Assembly (NCBI RefSeq): GCF_001542875.1
Contig: NZ_LMAF01000001.1
Location: 248,001-312,000 of the forward strand
DNA: 64,000 bases
Direction: 5' to 3'
Source: Erythrobacter sp. YT30
Lineage (GTDB): Bacteria > Pseudomonadota > Alphaproteobacteria > Sphingomonadales > Sphingomonadaceae
The position numbers were made by a program, and so were the translations under genes. Positions 36,201 to 44,611 of this stretch are shown in pieces (position 1 is the first letter of the stretch; each line of letters opens with the position of its first letter). Below the pieces are notes generated by a model. That model had not been told where the DNA came from. It did no database searches and was given only the letters and a program-made list of their open reading frames with translations.

Positions 36201-37557
36201 CAAGAAACCGACGCTTCTGGTTGTGGAGGACGATGAGGGCCTCCAGGCGCAGCTCAAATGGGCCTATGAAGACTTTGAAGTCGTCATTGCGGGCGACCGC
36301 GAAAGCGCAATTGCCGCCCTGCGGAGCGAAGCGCCAGCGGTTATGACGCTGGACCTTGGGCTTCCGCCTGATCCTGATGGCACGACCGAGGGCTTTGCCG
36401 TGCTTGATGCGGTGATGGAGCTCAAACCTGACACCAAAGTCATCGTCGCAAGCGGACATGGTGCACGTGAAAGCGCGCTGCAGGCGATTGAGCGCGGTGC
36501 GTATGATTTCTACCAAAAGCCCGTTGATATTGACGCTCTGGGCCTGATTGTCCGGCGCGCTTTCAATCTTCATCAGATCGAGGATGAGAACCGCAGGCTC
36601 GTCAATCATGCCGCCGAGGACAATACGGTTCTGGGCCGCCTGATCACAGGCGCCCCCGAGATGATGAAAGTCGCGCGCACAATTGAGCGTGTGTCGAAGA
36701 CCAGCGTTTCGGTGATGCTGCTGGGCGCAAGCGGGACGGGCAAGGAGTTGCTCGCACAAGGCCTTCACGATGTCAGCGACCGCGCCGATGGTCCATTCAT
36801 CGCGATCAATTGCGCTGCGATCCCTGAAAATCTGCTCGAAAGCGAATTGTTCGGCCACGAAAAAGGCGCGTTCACAGGCGCTGTCAAAACCACCGAAGGC
36901 AAGATCGAAAGCGCCAATGGAGGCACGCTGTTCCTCGACGAAGTTGGCGATATCCCTTTGCCTTTGCAGGTGAAGCTGCTGCGTTTCTTGCAGGAGCGCA
37001 CGATTGAGCGGATCGGGGGGCGCAAACCCATCGCTGTCGACACGCGGATCGTGTGTGCAACGCACCAAGACGTAGAAGCGATGATTAGCGAGGGCACTTT
37101 CCGCGAAGATCTGTTCTATCGCCTCGCTGAAATCGTGGTGCGGATCCCGAGCCTTGCCGAACGGTATGGTGATGCGGTGCTGCTTGCGAAGGCGTTCCTC
37201 AAACGCTTTGCCAAGGAGATGAACCCAGGCGTCACCGGCTTTGCGCCCGACGCATTGAGCGCGATTGATGCGCATGAATGGCCGGGCAATGTCCGTGAGC
37301 TTGAAAACCGGGTGAAGCGGGCTGTCATCATGGCAGATGGCAAGCTGGTTCACGCAGAGGATTTGGACTTTGGCGCGGATGGTGAAGAAGACACCGAAGT
37401 GCTGAATTTAAAGGCAGCGCGCGAACAGGCTGATCGCAAGGTTATCCGACACGCGCTGGCGCGCAGCGAAGGGAATATCTCGAGCACGGCCAAGCTGTTG
37501 GGCATTAGCCGCCCGACGCTTTACGATCTGCTCAAACAGTATGATCTTAGTGCCTAA
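36193..37557 (+). CDS. prsR: PrsR, sigma-54-dependent PEP-CTERM response regulator
   Basis: A 454-residue NtrC-type activator: receiver domain with phospho-acceptor D54 (MTLDLGLPPD), AAA+ domain with Walker A GASGTGK (178-184), the sigma-54 contact GAFTGA (225-230) and GGTLFLDEVGD, and a C-terminal Fis-type helix-turn-helix (GNISSTAKLLGISRPTLYDLL). The receiver's long DLGLPPDPDGTTEGF loop is typical of PrsR. Its target promoters would be sigma-54 dependent; I found no exact -24/-12 site upstream of the glycosyltransferase. Confidence 0.93.
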   Translation: MANKKPTLLVVEDDEGLQAQLKWAYEDFEVVIAGDRESAIAALRSEAPAVMTLDLGLPPDPDGTTEGFAVLDAVMELKPDTKVIVASGHGARESALQAIERGAYDFYQKPVDIDALGLIVRRAFNLHQIEDENRRLVNHAAEDNTVLGRLITGAPEMMKVARTIERVSKTSVSVMLLGASGTGKELLAQGLHDVSDRADGPFIAINCAAIPENLLESELFGHEKGAFTGAVKTTEGKIESANGGTLFLDEVGDIPLPLQVKLLRFLQERTIERIGGRKPIAVDTRIVCATHQDVEAMISEGTFREDLFYRLAEIVVRIPSLAERYGDAVLLAKAFLKRFAKEMNPGVTGFAPDALSAIDAHEWPGNVRELENRVKRAVIMADGKLVHAEDLDFGADGEEDTEVLNLKAAREQADRKVIRHALARSEGNISSTAKLLGISRPTLYDLLKQYDLSA

Positions 37558-39061
37558 CTCTTCTTCGCGCCTATTGCGAGCGGCGTTGATGGTGTGCGCG
37601 GGCGCGCTGATCGCCGCTTGCTCTGGTCTGGTAGACGCGCCAGAAACGCAGGGCGGAGCGCAGACTTCCGAAAGCAACGAGGCCGCGCTCGCAATCCGAA
37701 CCGCAGGGCGCGAAATGCGCGATGGTAATTTGGCGGAAGCGGCCCGTCTGCTGGATGCAGCCCTGGCAGATGAGCCCGGCAATCCCGCGATCTGGGTCGC
37801 GATTGCCCGTCTCAGATATCGCAGCGGCGAGCATTTCGGCGCGATTGATGCTGCTGATCGAGCACTTGAGCTTGGGCCCAGCTTTGCGCCTGCTCTCTTG
37901 ATGCGCGGCCAATTGGTGCGCGATGCCAACGGGCTTTCGGAAAGCTTGCCATGGTTCGAGGCGGCCGTTGCTGCTGATCCAACCCATGCAGAGGCGGTGG
38001 GAGAATACGCCGCGACATTGGGCGATCTTGGTCGATTTGGCGAGATGCTGGACGCGGTGGAGCGCTTGTCCGAGCTTGATAGGGAAAACGAGCAAGGCCT
38101 TTATCTTCGCGCCGTCTTGGCCGCGCGTGCGGGCGAGTTCGTGCTTGCCAAAAGCCTGCTTGATCGCAGCGGTTGGCGCGGTGCCGGTGTGCCATCTGCA
38201 ATGCTGCTCGATGCGGTGATCGACATCCAGCAGGGCAATGCCGACACCGCGGTTGAAACGCTGGCAGAGCTCAGTCGCCTGCAGCCAGCCAATCGGCGGG
38301 TGCGTGATTTGTATGCGCGGGCATTGTGGGAAGCGGGGCGCGATGAAAAGCTGGTCTCGGAATTGAGCGAAGTCGTCGAAGGTCCGGATGCTTCGGCTTA
38401 TCTGACCATGTTGGCGGGCAGAGCCCATGAGCGGCTAGGGGACCGGGAAGCCGCCGCTCCGCTGATTGCGAAGGCGTATTCTAAACCGGATACGGATTGG
38501 CATTCGCTCAGCGACACGGGTGCGATAGGCGGAGCGCTTGCGCCGCAGACAGCGCAGATACGCTCGGCCATTGCGTCGGGTGATGAAGCCTCCGCAAGCG
38601 GCCGTGCGGCCCGATTTGTCGACCAGTTCCCGCAATCGGCAGACGTTTTGGCTCTGGCGGGCGATGCGGCGTTCGCGAACGCTGAAGCGGCGCAGGCCAT
38701 CGAGAACTACAGCGTGAGCGCTCGGGTTCGCAAACCTTGGCGCTTGACCCAAAAGCTGATCGTAGCATCTCGCCAGACGGGGGAGGACAATGCCGCAAAC
38801 GCGCTCCTCACGCGCTATGCGCTCGGCGATCCGCGCAATGCCGATGCGATTATTGCTCTGATTGAAATTGCGCGCATCAGTGAGGATTGGGAGCGGGTGG
38901 TAGAGCTAACGGATTATGCAGCTCTGCTCGGCAGCGGTCAGGACCCAATCGTGCTCAATGCCCGGCTTGAAGCGGCACAGGCGCTTGGCAATGATGCGGA
39001 CGCGCAGCGGTATGAAAGCCTGCTCGATGCGGTTCGCCCGCCCAAACTTGTTCGCGAGTAG
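37541..39061 (+). CDS. TPR-repeat lipoprotein, PrsT-like by position
   Basis: A 506-residue outer-envelope protein. The signal peptide ends in a lipobox (ALIAACSG, cysteine about residue 27). The rest is tetratricopeptide-like helix pairs, for example GNLAEAARLLDAALADEPGN and GEHFGAIDAADRALELGPSF. It overlaps prsR by 17 bases, the place where PEP-CTERM clusters carry PrsT, but canonical PrsT is much longer (about 900 residues). It may be a short version or a different TPR adaptor for polysaccharide assembly. Confidence 0.8.
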   Translation: MILVPNSSSRLLRAALMVCAGALIAACSGLVDAPETQGGAQTSESNEAALAIRTAGREMRDGNLAEAARLLDAALADEPGNPAIWVAIARLRYRSGEHFGAIDAADRALELGPSFAPALLMRGQLVRDANGLSESLPWFEAAVAADPTHAEAVGEYAATLGDLGRFGEMLDAVERLSELDRENEQGLYLRAVLAARAGEFVLAKSLLDRSGWRGAGVPSAMLLDAVIDIQQGNADTAVETLAELSRLQPANRRVRDLYARALWEAGRDEKLVSELSEVVEGPDASAYLTMLAGRAHERLGDREAAAPLIAKAYSKPDTDWHSLSDTGAIGGALAPQTAQIRSAIASGDEASASGRAARFVDQFPQSADVLALAGDAAFANAEAAQAIENYSVSARVRKPWRLTQKLIVASRQTGEDNAANALLTRYALGDPRNADAIIALIEIARISEDWERVVELTDYAALLGSGQDPIVLNARLEAAQALGNDADAQRYESLLDAVRPPKLVRE

Positions 39062-39110
39062 TCCCTAGGCACTCGACACAGGCGAAGCGCGCAGGCAGGG
39101 GCGCATTCGG

Positions 39111-40076
39111 ATGAAGCGCGCCTTTTCCCTTTTTGCCGATCCAATGATTGCGGTGCTCGTGATCGCGACCATGCTTGCGGTGATTTTGCCTGCAATGGGT
39201 GAAGCGCGATACCACATGCAGACCGTCTCAAACGCGGCCATTTTCGCGCTGTTCCTTGTCAACGGAATGCGGATTGCGCGTGGGGAAATCGCGAAGGGCC
39301 TGGCGAACTGGCGGTTCTTTGGCCCGCTTATGCTGTTCGTCTTTGCGATAATGCCAGCCGGGGGTCTTGGCATGTCACTGGTCGCTCAAGGCAGCCTCGC
39401 GCCGATGGTGGCGCTGGGGTTCGTCTTTCTCGGCACACTCCCCTCAACGATCCAGTCGGCGACATCCTACACCACGCTTGCTGGCGGGAATGTCGCATTG
39501 TCGGTGGTGGGTGCCGCGCTGATCAATATTGCTGGCGTATTCGTCACCGCACCTCTTTTTGCGCTGCTCGCAGGGACCGAGGCGGTGACCATTGGAGCCG
39601 ACACGATTGTCCGCATTGGCTTGATCCTGATCCTGCCCTTTGTGATCGGGCAAATAGTGCAAGGGTGGGCGCGGGAATGGGTGATTGAGCGCAAGGCAAG
39701 GATTGTCTGGCTTGATCGGATCGTGATCGGGATTGCGGTCTATGTCGCGTTTTCAGGAGCGGTTGAGCAGGGGCTCATCGCTATGTTCACCGGCGTGGAT
39801 TGGGCCATCCTTATAGGACTGTGCTTTGCGTTCCTTGCAGCAGGATCGCTGGCCGCATGGGGCATTGCCAGCGCCTTGGGCTTTGTGCGCAGCGACAGGA
39901 TCGCTTTCCTGTTCGCTGGCCCGCAGAAAAGCGTCGCCATCGGCGCGCCCTTGGCCGCGATCCTGTTTGCGCCCGAGATTGCTGGGTTCGTCATCGCGCC
40001 GCTTCTGATCTACCACCTGATGCAGCTGGTAATCGCAGCGCCCCTTGCTAGCTGGCTGGCTCAGCAGCAGCATTAG
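39111..40076 (+). CDS. SLC10A7/YfeH-type bile acid:sodium symporter family protein
   Basis: A 321-residue membrane carrier with about ten helices. The block LGTLPSTIQSATSYTTLAGGNVALS is the hallmark of the SLC10A7-like branch, and FAGPQKSVAIGAPLA near the C terminus is the second crossover motif. Transported solute is unknown for bacterial members. Its 3' end overlaps the facing DUF475 gene by 29 bases. Confidence 0.9.
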   Translation: MKRAFSLFADPMIAVLVIATMLAVILPAMGEARYHMQTVSNAAIFALFLVNGMRIARGEIAKGLANWRFFGPLMLFVFAIMPAGGLGMSLVAQGSLAPMVALGFVFLGTLPSTIQSATSYTTLAGGNVALSVVGAALINIAGVFVTAPLFALLAGTEAVTIGADTIVRIGLILILPFVIGQIVQGWAREWVIERKARIVWLDRIVIGIAVYVAFSGAVEQGLIAMFTGVDWAILIGLCFAFLAAGSLAAWGIASALGFVRSDRIAFLFAGPQKSVAIGAPLAAILFAPEIAGFVIAPLLIYHLMQLVIAAPLASWLAQQQH

Positions 40077-41118
40077 CCCGCTCGGCCCGGTTGTGCCGGA
40101 TCGACCACCACAGCGACAGCCCGATCAGTATCGCGCCGATCAGCCCCGTGATCGTTTCCGGAATGTGGTAGCGCGCCGATACCAACATGATGACGCCGAG
40201 GACAATGATCGCCCAGAATGCGCCATGCTCAAGGTAGCGATACTGCGCGAGTGTGCCCGTCTTAACCAGATGCACTGTCATGGATCGCACGAACATAGCG
40301 CCCACTGACAGACCCAGCGCAATCACGATCATGTTGTTCGACAGGGCAAACGCGCCCACCACGCCATCAAAGCTGAAGCTTGCGTCGAGAACTTCAAGAT
40401 AGAGAAACCCGCCAAGCCCGGAACGCACGATTTCGCCGGCGGCTTTCTTGCGTGCTTCACGCTGTTCGATAATCGCGCCGAGCGCATGGACCCCGATAAA
40501 GGTGAGCAAACCGAGAACGCCCGCCGTGATGAATGTCAGCGCATCTTCCGGCGTCAGCATGGTCGACACCCCGTAAACCAGCGCCAGCACAATCCCGATT
40601 TCAACCGCGGGCACGGTTGAGAACTTGTTGATCGCCTTTTCGAGGCTCGCGATCCAGTGAACGTCCTTTTCCTCTTCGAAAAAGAAGGTGAGGCCCACCA
40701 TGGCAAGGAACGCGCCGCCAAATCCGGCAATGCCGATATGTGCTCCCGAGACGATCCGCTCATATTCCTCTGGATCACCAAGCGACAATTCAATCGCTTC
40801 CCATGGGCCAATGCTGGCTGCGATGGAGACGATCGCAATCGGAAACACAATCCGCATTCCAAACACTGCAATCAGGATGCCAATGGTCAGAAAACGTTGC
40901 TGCCACACTGGGTCCATTTCGCGCAGTACAGTCGCGTTCACGACGGCGTTGTCGAAGCTCAGCGAAACTTCAAGTATCGAAAGCACAATGACGATCCACA
41001 GAAGCGACAGTGTGCCCGTAATGGTGCCTGTGCTCACCCAGCCATACCATGCGGCAAGGCCAAAGCAGACCGCGGTGAAGGCCAAAGAAAAAGTGTAGTA
41101 ACGCAGCAGCGTTTGCAT
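40048..41118 (-). CDS. DUF475 integral membrane protein (TerC superfamily)
   Basis: A 356-residue protein with about nine helices. The motif LEVSLSFDNAVVNATVLREM and the second LEVLDASFSFDGVVGAFALSNN-like block (in two stretches) carry the paired acidic-Asn signature of TerC-like membrane proteins, which may handle metal ions. The family is annotated DUF475. The 3' end overlaps the facing SLC10-like gene. panB lies 40 bases downstream on the same strand. Confidence 0.9.
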   Translation of the reverse strand: MQTLLRYYTFSLAFTAVCFGLAAWYGWVSTGTITGTLSLLWIVIVLSILEVSLSFDNAVVNATVLREMDPVWQQRFLTIGILIAVFGMRIVFPIAIVSIAASIGPWEAIELSLGDPEEYERIVSGAHIGIAGFGGAFLAMVGLTFFFEEEKDVHWIASLEKAINKFSTVPAVEIGIVLALVYGVSTMLTPEDALTFITAGVLGLLTFIGVHALGAIIEQREARKKAAGEIVRSGLGGFLYLEVLDASFSFDGVVGAFALSNNMIVIALGLSVGAMFVRSMTVHLVKTGTLAQYRYLEHGAFWAIIVLGVIMLVSARYHIPETITGLIGAILIGLSLWWSIRHNRAERANAAAEPAS

Positions 41119-41158
41119 CAGGTCAAAACCCTAAATGAGATCGCGATAATCGCAGGTG

Positions 41159-42031
41159 TCAGCTTTTCGGTTGATAGGTCTGGTCTTCGCTCGGGAAGGT
41201 TCGCGCGCGCACTTCCTCAGCATACGTTTCGACCGTTTTGTCGATCATTCCCGCCATGTCGTTATAGCGTTTAACGAAGCGGGGCACACGTTCAAACATG
41301 CCGAGCATATCTTCGGTCACCAGCACCTGCCCGTCGCACTTTGCGGATGCGCCAATGCCGATGGTTGGAATTTCAAGAGTCTTGGTGAGCGCAATCGCGA
41401 TCGGTTCAATCACCCCTTCGATAACGATGGAGAAAGCGCCTGCATCTTGCAGCGCCTGCCCATCGCCGATGATCTTGTCGTGTTCCTGCTGGCTGCGTCC
41501 GCGCGCTGCATATCCGCCGAGCACATTCACGGCCTGTGGGGTGAGGCCCACATGGCCCATCACCGGAATGCCGCGATTGGTCAAAAAGTGAACGGTTTCA
41601 GCCATCGCCTCGCCGCCTTCAAGCTTTACCGCAGCCGCGCCCGTTTCTGACATGATCCGGCTTGCCGTGTCGAAAGCCTGTTCCTTTGATCCCTCATACG
41701 ATCCGAACGGCATATCGACGACGACAACGCTGTGATAGCTGCCGCGAACAACTGCAGCGCCGTGCGCGATCATCATATCAACCGTGACGGGAAGGGTGGA
41801 ATCGAGCCCATAAATCACCTGGCCCAGCGAATCCCCAACCAGCAGCAGATCGCAATGCGTATCCAGCAATTGTGCCTGACGCGCGGTGTACGCCGTCAGC
41901 ATTACCAAAGGTTCCTTGGTTTCGCCGTCTTTCTTGTGATCGCGAATGCGCGGCACTGTCAGCCGTTTGCGCGGCTTTGGCGTTGGATTGGCTCTACTGG
42001 TGCTCGTATCGAGCTGGAATGTGGTGGACAT
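41159..42031 (-). CDS. panB: 3-methyl-2-oxobutanoate hydroxymethyltransferase
   Basis: PanB makes ketopantoate for pantothenate and coenzyme A synthesis. The 290-residue protein from [10 protein letters not shown] at 42031 has the metal-ligand block [39 protein letters not shown] and IGIGAS. A 14-codon longer start at 42073 exists but reads as upstream DNA. No panC or panD is in the window. Confidence 0.95.
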   Translation of the reverse strand: MSTTFQLDTSTSRANPTPKPRKRLTVPRIRDHKKDGETKEPLVMLTAYTARQAQLLDTHCDLLLVGDSLGQVIYGLDSTLPVTVDMMIAHGAAVVRGSYHSVVVVDMPFGSYEGSKEQAFDTASRIMSETGAAAVKLEGGEAMAETVHFLTNRGIPVMGHVGLTPQAVNVLGGYAARGRSQQEHDKIIGDGQALQDAGAFSIVIEGVIEPIAIALTKTLEIPTIGIGASAKCDGQVLVTEDMLGMFERVPRFVKRYNDMAGMIDKTVETYAEEVRARTFPSEDQTYQPKS

Positions 42032-42164
42032 AAGCGCGCCATTTAGCGTCCGCTTGGGATAAAGGCAAAGCAAGACCCTTGGCGACGGCGCGCTTTTCTT
42101 GCAGAAAGGTTGCAGAAATGAGGGCGCATCGGGGGATGCGCGTTAGAGGGATAGATTTCCAATC

Positions 42165-43577
42165 ATGGCAGTAGCAGGTTCCGGCTCAAAAGCCGGTCAT
42201 GAAAACTGGTCGTCGCGCACGGCATTTATTCTGGCGGCAGTCGGTTCAGCGGTCGGCCTTGGCAATATGTGGCGCTTTCCGGCAGAGGCTGGCGAAAATG
42301 GCGGCGGCGCATTCGTGCTGTTCTATATTTTCTGCGTTTTGTTGATCGGTTTGCCGGTTCTTTTGGCGGAAGTTCTGATCGGTCGGCATGGCCAGGCCAA
42401 TGCGCCCGAAAGCGTGCGTAGGGTCGCGCGAGATTCCAATGCGGGAGAGGGGTGGAGCATCCTTGCCTCGCTCGGTGTCTTTGCCGCCTTCCTGATCCTA
42501 AGCTTCTACTGCGTCGTTGGTGGCTGGGTGGTCTATTACATCGGTATTTTTGCCAATGACCTTGTTCAAACGGGGCTGACAGGCGGCGCGTTTGCGGGTC
42601 GTCCGGCTGAGGATATCGAGGGGTTGCTTCCCGGATTGTTTGGCAATGCCGGATTGATGATTGGCCTCAATCTGGGCTTTCTGGCGGTCACGATGTTCTT
42701 TGTTTCGCGCGGGATTTCCAGCGGAATTGAATGGGTTGCGGTCTATTTGATGCCGCTGTTCTTCGTCCTGTTCCTGGGGATCACGATTTACGGCGCGTTC
42801 ACGGGTAATTTCAGCGATGCCGTCAGCTATCTTTTCACTTTCGATTTTGAGAAATTGACAGGCGAAGTCATGTTGGCCGCAGTCGGCCAGGCGTTCTTCT
42901 CGCTGTCTTTGGGCGTTGCTGGCATGATGACCTACGGCGCCTATGCCAATCGCGACACCAATCTGGGCAAGACTTCGGGCATTATTGCGGGCGCTGATAC
43001 GGGCGTTGCGATCCTTGCGGGTCTGGCGATTTTCCCGATTGTGTTTGCGGCAGGGCTTTCGGCAAGTGCTGGTCCGGGCCTGATGTTTGCATCCTTGCCC
43101 GTGGCGTTTCAGGCGATGCCGTTTGGATCGATGATTGGCCTCTTGTTCTTCGTCATGATCTTCTTTGCCGCGCTCACCAGTTCGGTTTCGCTGCTCGAAG
43201 CGCCGACAGCCTATGTATTTGAAAAGTTCAACATGCCGCGCATGGTCGCGACCCTTATCGTTGGTGCAGGCGCTGCGGTGCTCGGCGTGCTCTCGTCGCT
43301 TTCGTTTAACGACATGGCTGAATTCTATCCGCTCGGCTTCATACCGCTGTTTGCCGAGACAAACTTCTTCGACACTCTCGATGGGGTGACGGCCAAGCTG
43401 TTCATGCCGATCGGCGCGATTTTGACCTGCATCTTTGTTGGCTGGATCGCGGATGCGCGGTTGATTGATGATGAGAACGGGCTTGATGGCATTTTGCACC
43501 AGACGTGGCGCGCGCTTGTCCGGTTTGTTTGTCCGGTGGTGCTGGCCGTGATCATGGCGTTCGGCCTCTTCAGCTGA
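42165..43577 (+). CDS. Sodium-dependent transporter of the NSS (SNF) family
   Basis: A 470-residue carrier with about twelve helices of the LeuT type. The N-terminal signature WSSRTAFILAAVGSAVGLGNMWRFP covers helix 1 with the sodium and substrate sites (two stretches), followed by GGGAFVLFYIFCV. FFSLSLGVAGMMTYGAY is helix 6. The substrate is probably an amino acid, but it cannot be named from the sequence. Confidence 0.93.
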   Translation: MAVAGSGSKAGHENWSSRTAFILAAVGSAVGLGNMWRFPAEAGENGGGAFVLFYIFCVLLIGLPVLLAEVLIGRHGQANAPESVRRVARDSNAGEGWSILASLGVFAAFLILSFYCVVGGWVVYYIGIFANDLVQTGLTGGAFAGRPAEDIEGLLPGLFGNAGLMIGLNLGFLAVTMFFVSRGISSGIEWVAVYLMPLFFVLFLGITIYGAFTGNFSDAVSYLFTFDFEKLTGEVMLAAVGQAFFSLSLGVAGMMTYGAYANRDTNLGKTSGIIAGADTGVAILAGLAIFPIVFAAGLSASAGPGLMFASLPVAFQAMPFGSMIGLLFFVMIFFAALTSSVSLLEAPTAYVFEKFNMPRMVATLIVGAGAAVLGVLSSLSFNDMAEFYPLGFIPLFAETNFFDTLDGVTAKLFMPIGAILTCIFVGWIADARLIDDENGLDGILHQTWRALVRFVCPVVLAVIMAFGLFS

Positions 43578-43640
43578 AGATCGGGGCGATTGCGGTTCCA
43601 AAACGGGCCAAAACGGGATTGCAATCGCTCACAGGTTGTG

Positions 43641-43655
43641 GAACATAATAGGAAC
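43641..43655 (+). promoter_or_regulatory. LexA (SOS) box before imuA
   Basis: GAACATAATAGGAAC matches GAAC-N7-GAAC, the alphaproteobacterial LexA operator (GTTC-N7-GTTC on the other strand). It overlaps a -10-like CATAAT and lies 36 bases before the imuA start. Damage-induced control of imuAB follows from known families. Confidence 0.85.
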
Positions 43656-43690
43656 AAGTGGGCTTTATATGAGTCTCACTGACTGTTCCT

Positions 43691-44611
43691 ATGACCCAAT
43701 CGACGCACTCTTCAGGCGCAAACGCGCTTCAAGCATCTCCTGTCCCGCAGCGCCCCGCAGGCGCAGACAATGCCGCGTGCCTTTCTGCCAAGGATATCGA
43801 GGCGCTTTCCAAACAGCGTGAGGCGCGCTGGCGACCCGGGCTTGCCGATCAGCCGCTGCATAGCGAGATTTTCGCCGCTACCGGCAATGCCAGCGGGGCA
43901 GGGGTGGCGCTCGCTCTGGCGAAGGATTTTCTGCAATCTGTACGGCCAGAGGATGATCCACTCGCCGAGAGCGATGACCGGCGCAAGATCCTGTGGGTGC
44001 AGGAAACGCGCGCGATTGAGCGGGGCGGGCGGCCATATCTGCATGGCTTGCCGCCCGAATGGCAGGACCGTTTGATCCATGCCGAAGCGAAGACCGCGCA
44101 AGATGCTCTCTTTGCGCTTGAAGAAGGGCTCAAATGCCGTGATCTCGCCTGCGTGATCGGGGAGATTGTCGGCAATCCGCGAGAGCTTGATTTCACCGCT
44201 TCACGCAGGCTCAGCCTGACAGCGGAAAGGCATGGCGTGCCCTTGTGGCTCGTGCGGCTTGATGCGCAAGCCGACCTGTCCTCTGCCCGGATGCGCTGGC
44301 GTGTTGAAGGCGCACCATCGCTGCGCCCCCGCTGGAACAGCGAAGCACCCGGTGAGCCGCAATGGCAAACCGAATTGTTCCGCGCCCGTGCCCATGCGCC
44401 CGGGAAATGGATGCTCACCCATGACAACAAAACCCTCATCGCCCGCAAACCGGGCGCGTCAGACAAAAACCTCAAAGGCGGGCTTGGAACAGCGCTTGCC
44501 AGACATCACCGGCTCAAACGCAGAGCAGACACCGCAGCCAAAACGCCGGATTCTCGCCATATGGTTCGCGCGACTGTCGGTCGATCGCTGGCGGCTTGCG
44601 CAAGGATGTGA
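43691..44611 (+). CDS. imuA: ImuA, SOS mutagenesis accessory protein
   Basis: ImuA is the RecA-like partner of ImuB and DnaE2 in damage-induced mutagenesis. The 306-residue protein has the ImuA sequence style: LHSEIFAATGNASGAGVALALAKDFL, KILWVQETRAIERGGRPYLHGLP, CVIGEIVGNPRELDFTASRRLSLTAERHGVPLWLVRL (each seen in parts) and RARAHAPGKWML. The last 50 or so residues run in overlap with imuB and look unlike a conserved domain. A LexA box precedes the gene. Confidence 0.9.
   Translation: MTQSTHSSGANALQASPVPQRPAGADNAACLSAKDIEALSKQREARWRPGLADQPLHSEIFAATGNASGAGVALALAKDFLQSVRPEDDPLAESDDRRKILWVQETRAIERGGRPYLHGLPPEWQDRLIHAEAKTAQDALFALEEGLKCRDLACVIGEIVGNPRELDFTASRRLSLTAERHGVPLWLVRLDAQADLSSARMRWRVEGAPSLRPRWNSEAPGEPQWQTELFRARAHAPGKWMLTHDNKTLIARKPGASDKNLKGGLGTALARHHRLKRRADTAAKTPDSRHMVRATVGRSLAACARM

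Noticed and set aside
42498..43601. Long minus-strand open frame opposite the NSS transporter
   Set aside because: Very rich in Arg, His and Gln and without domains; it is a shadow of a clear membrane transporter.
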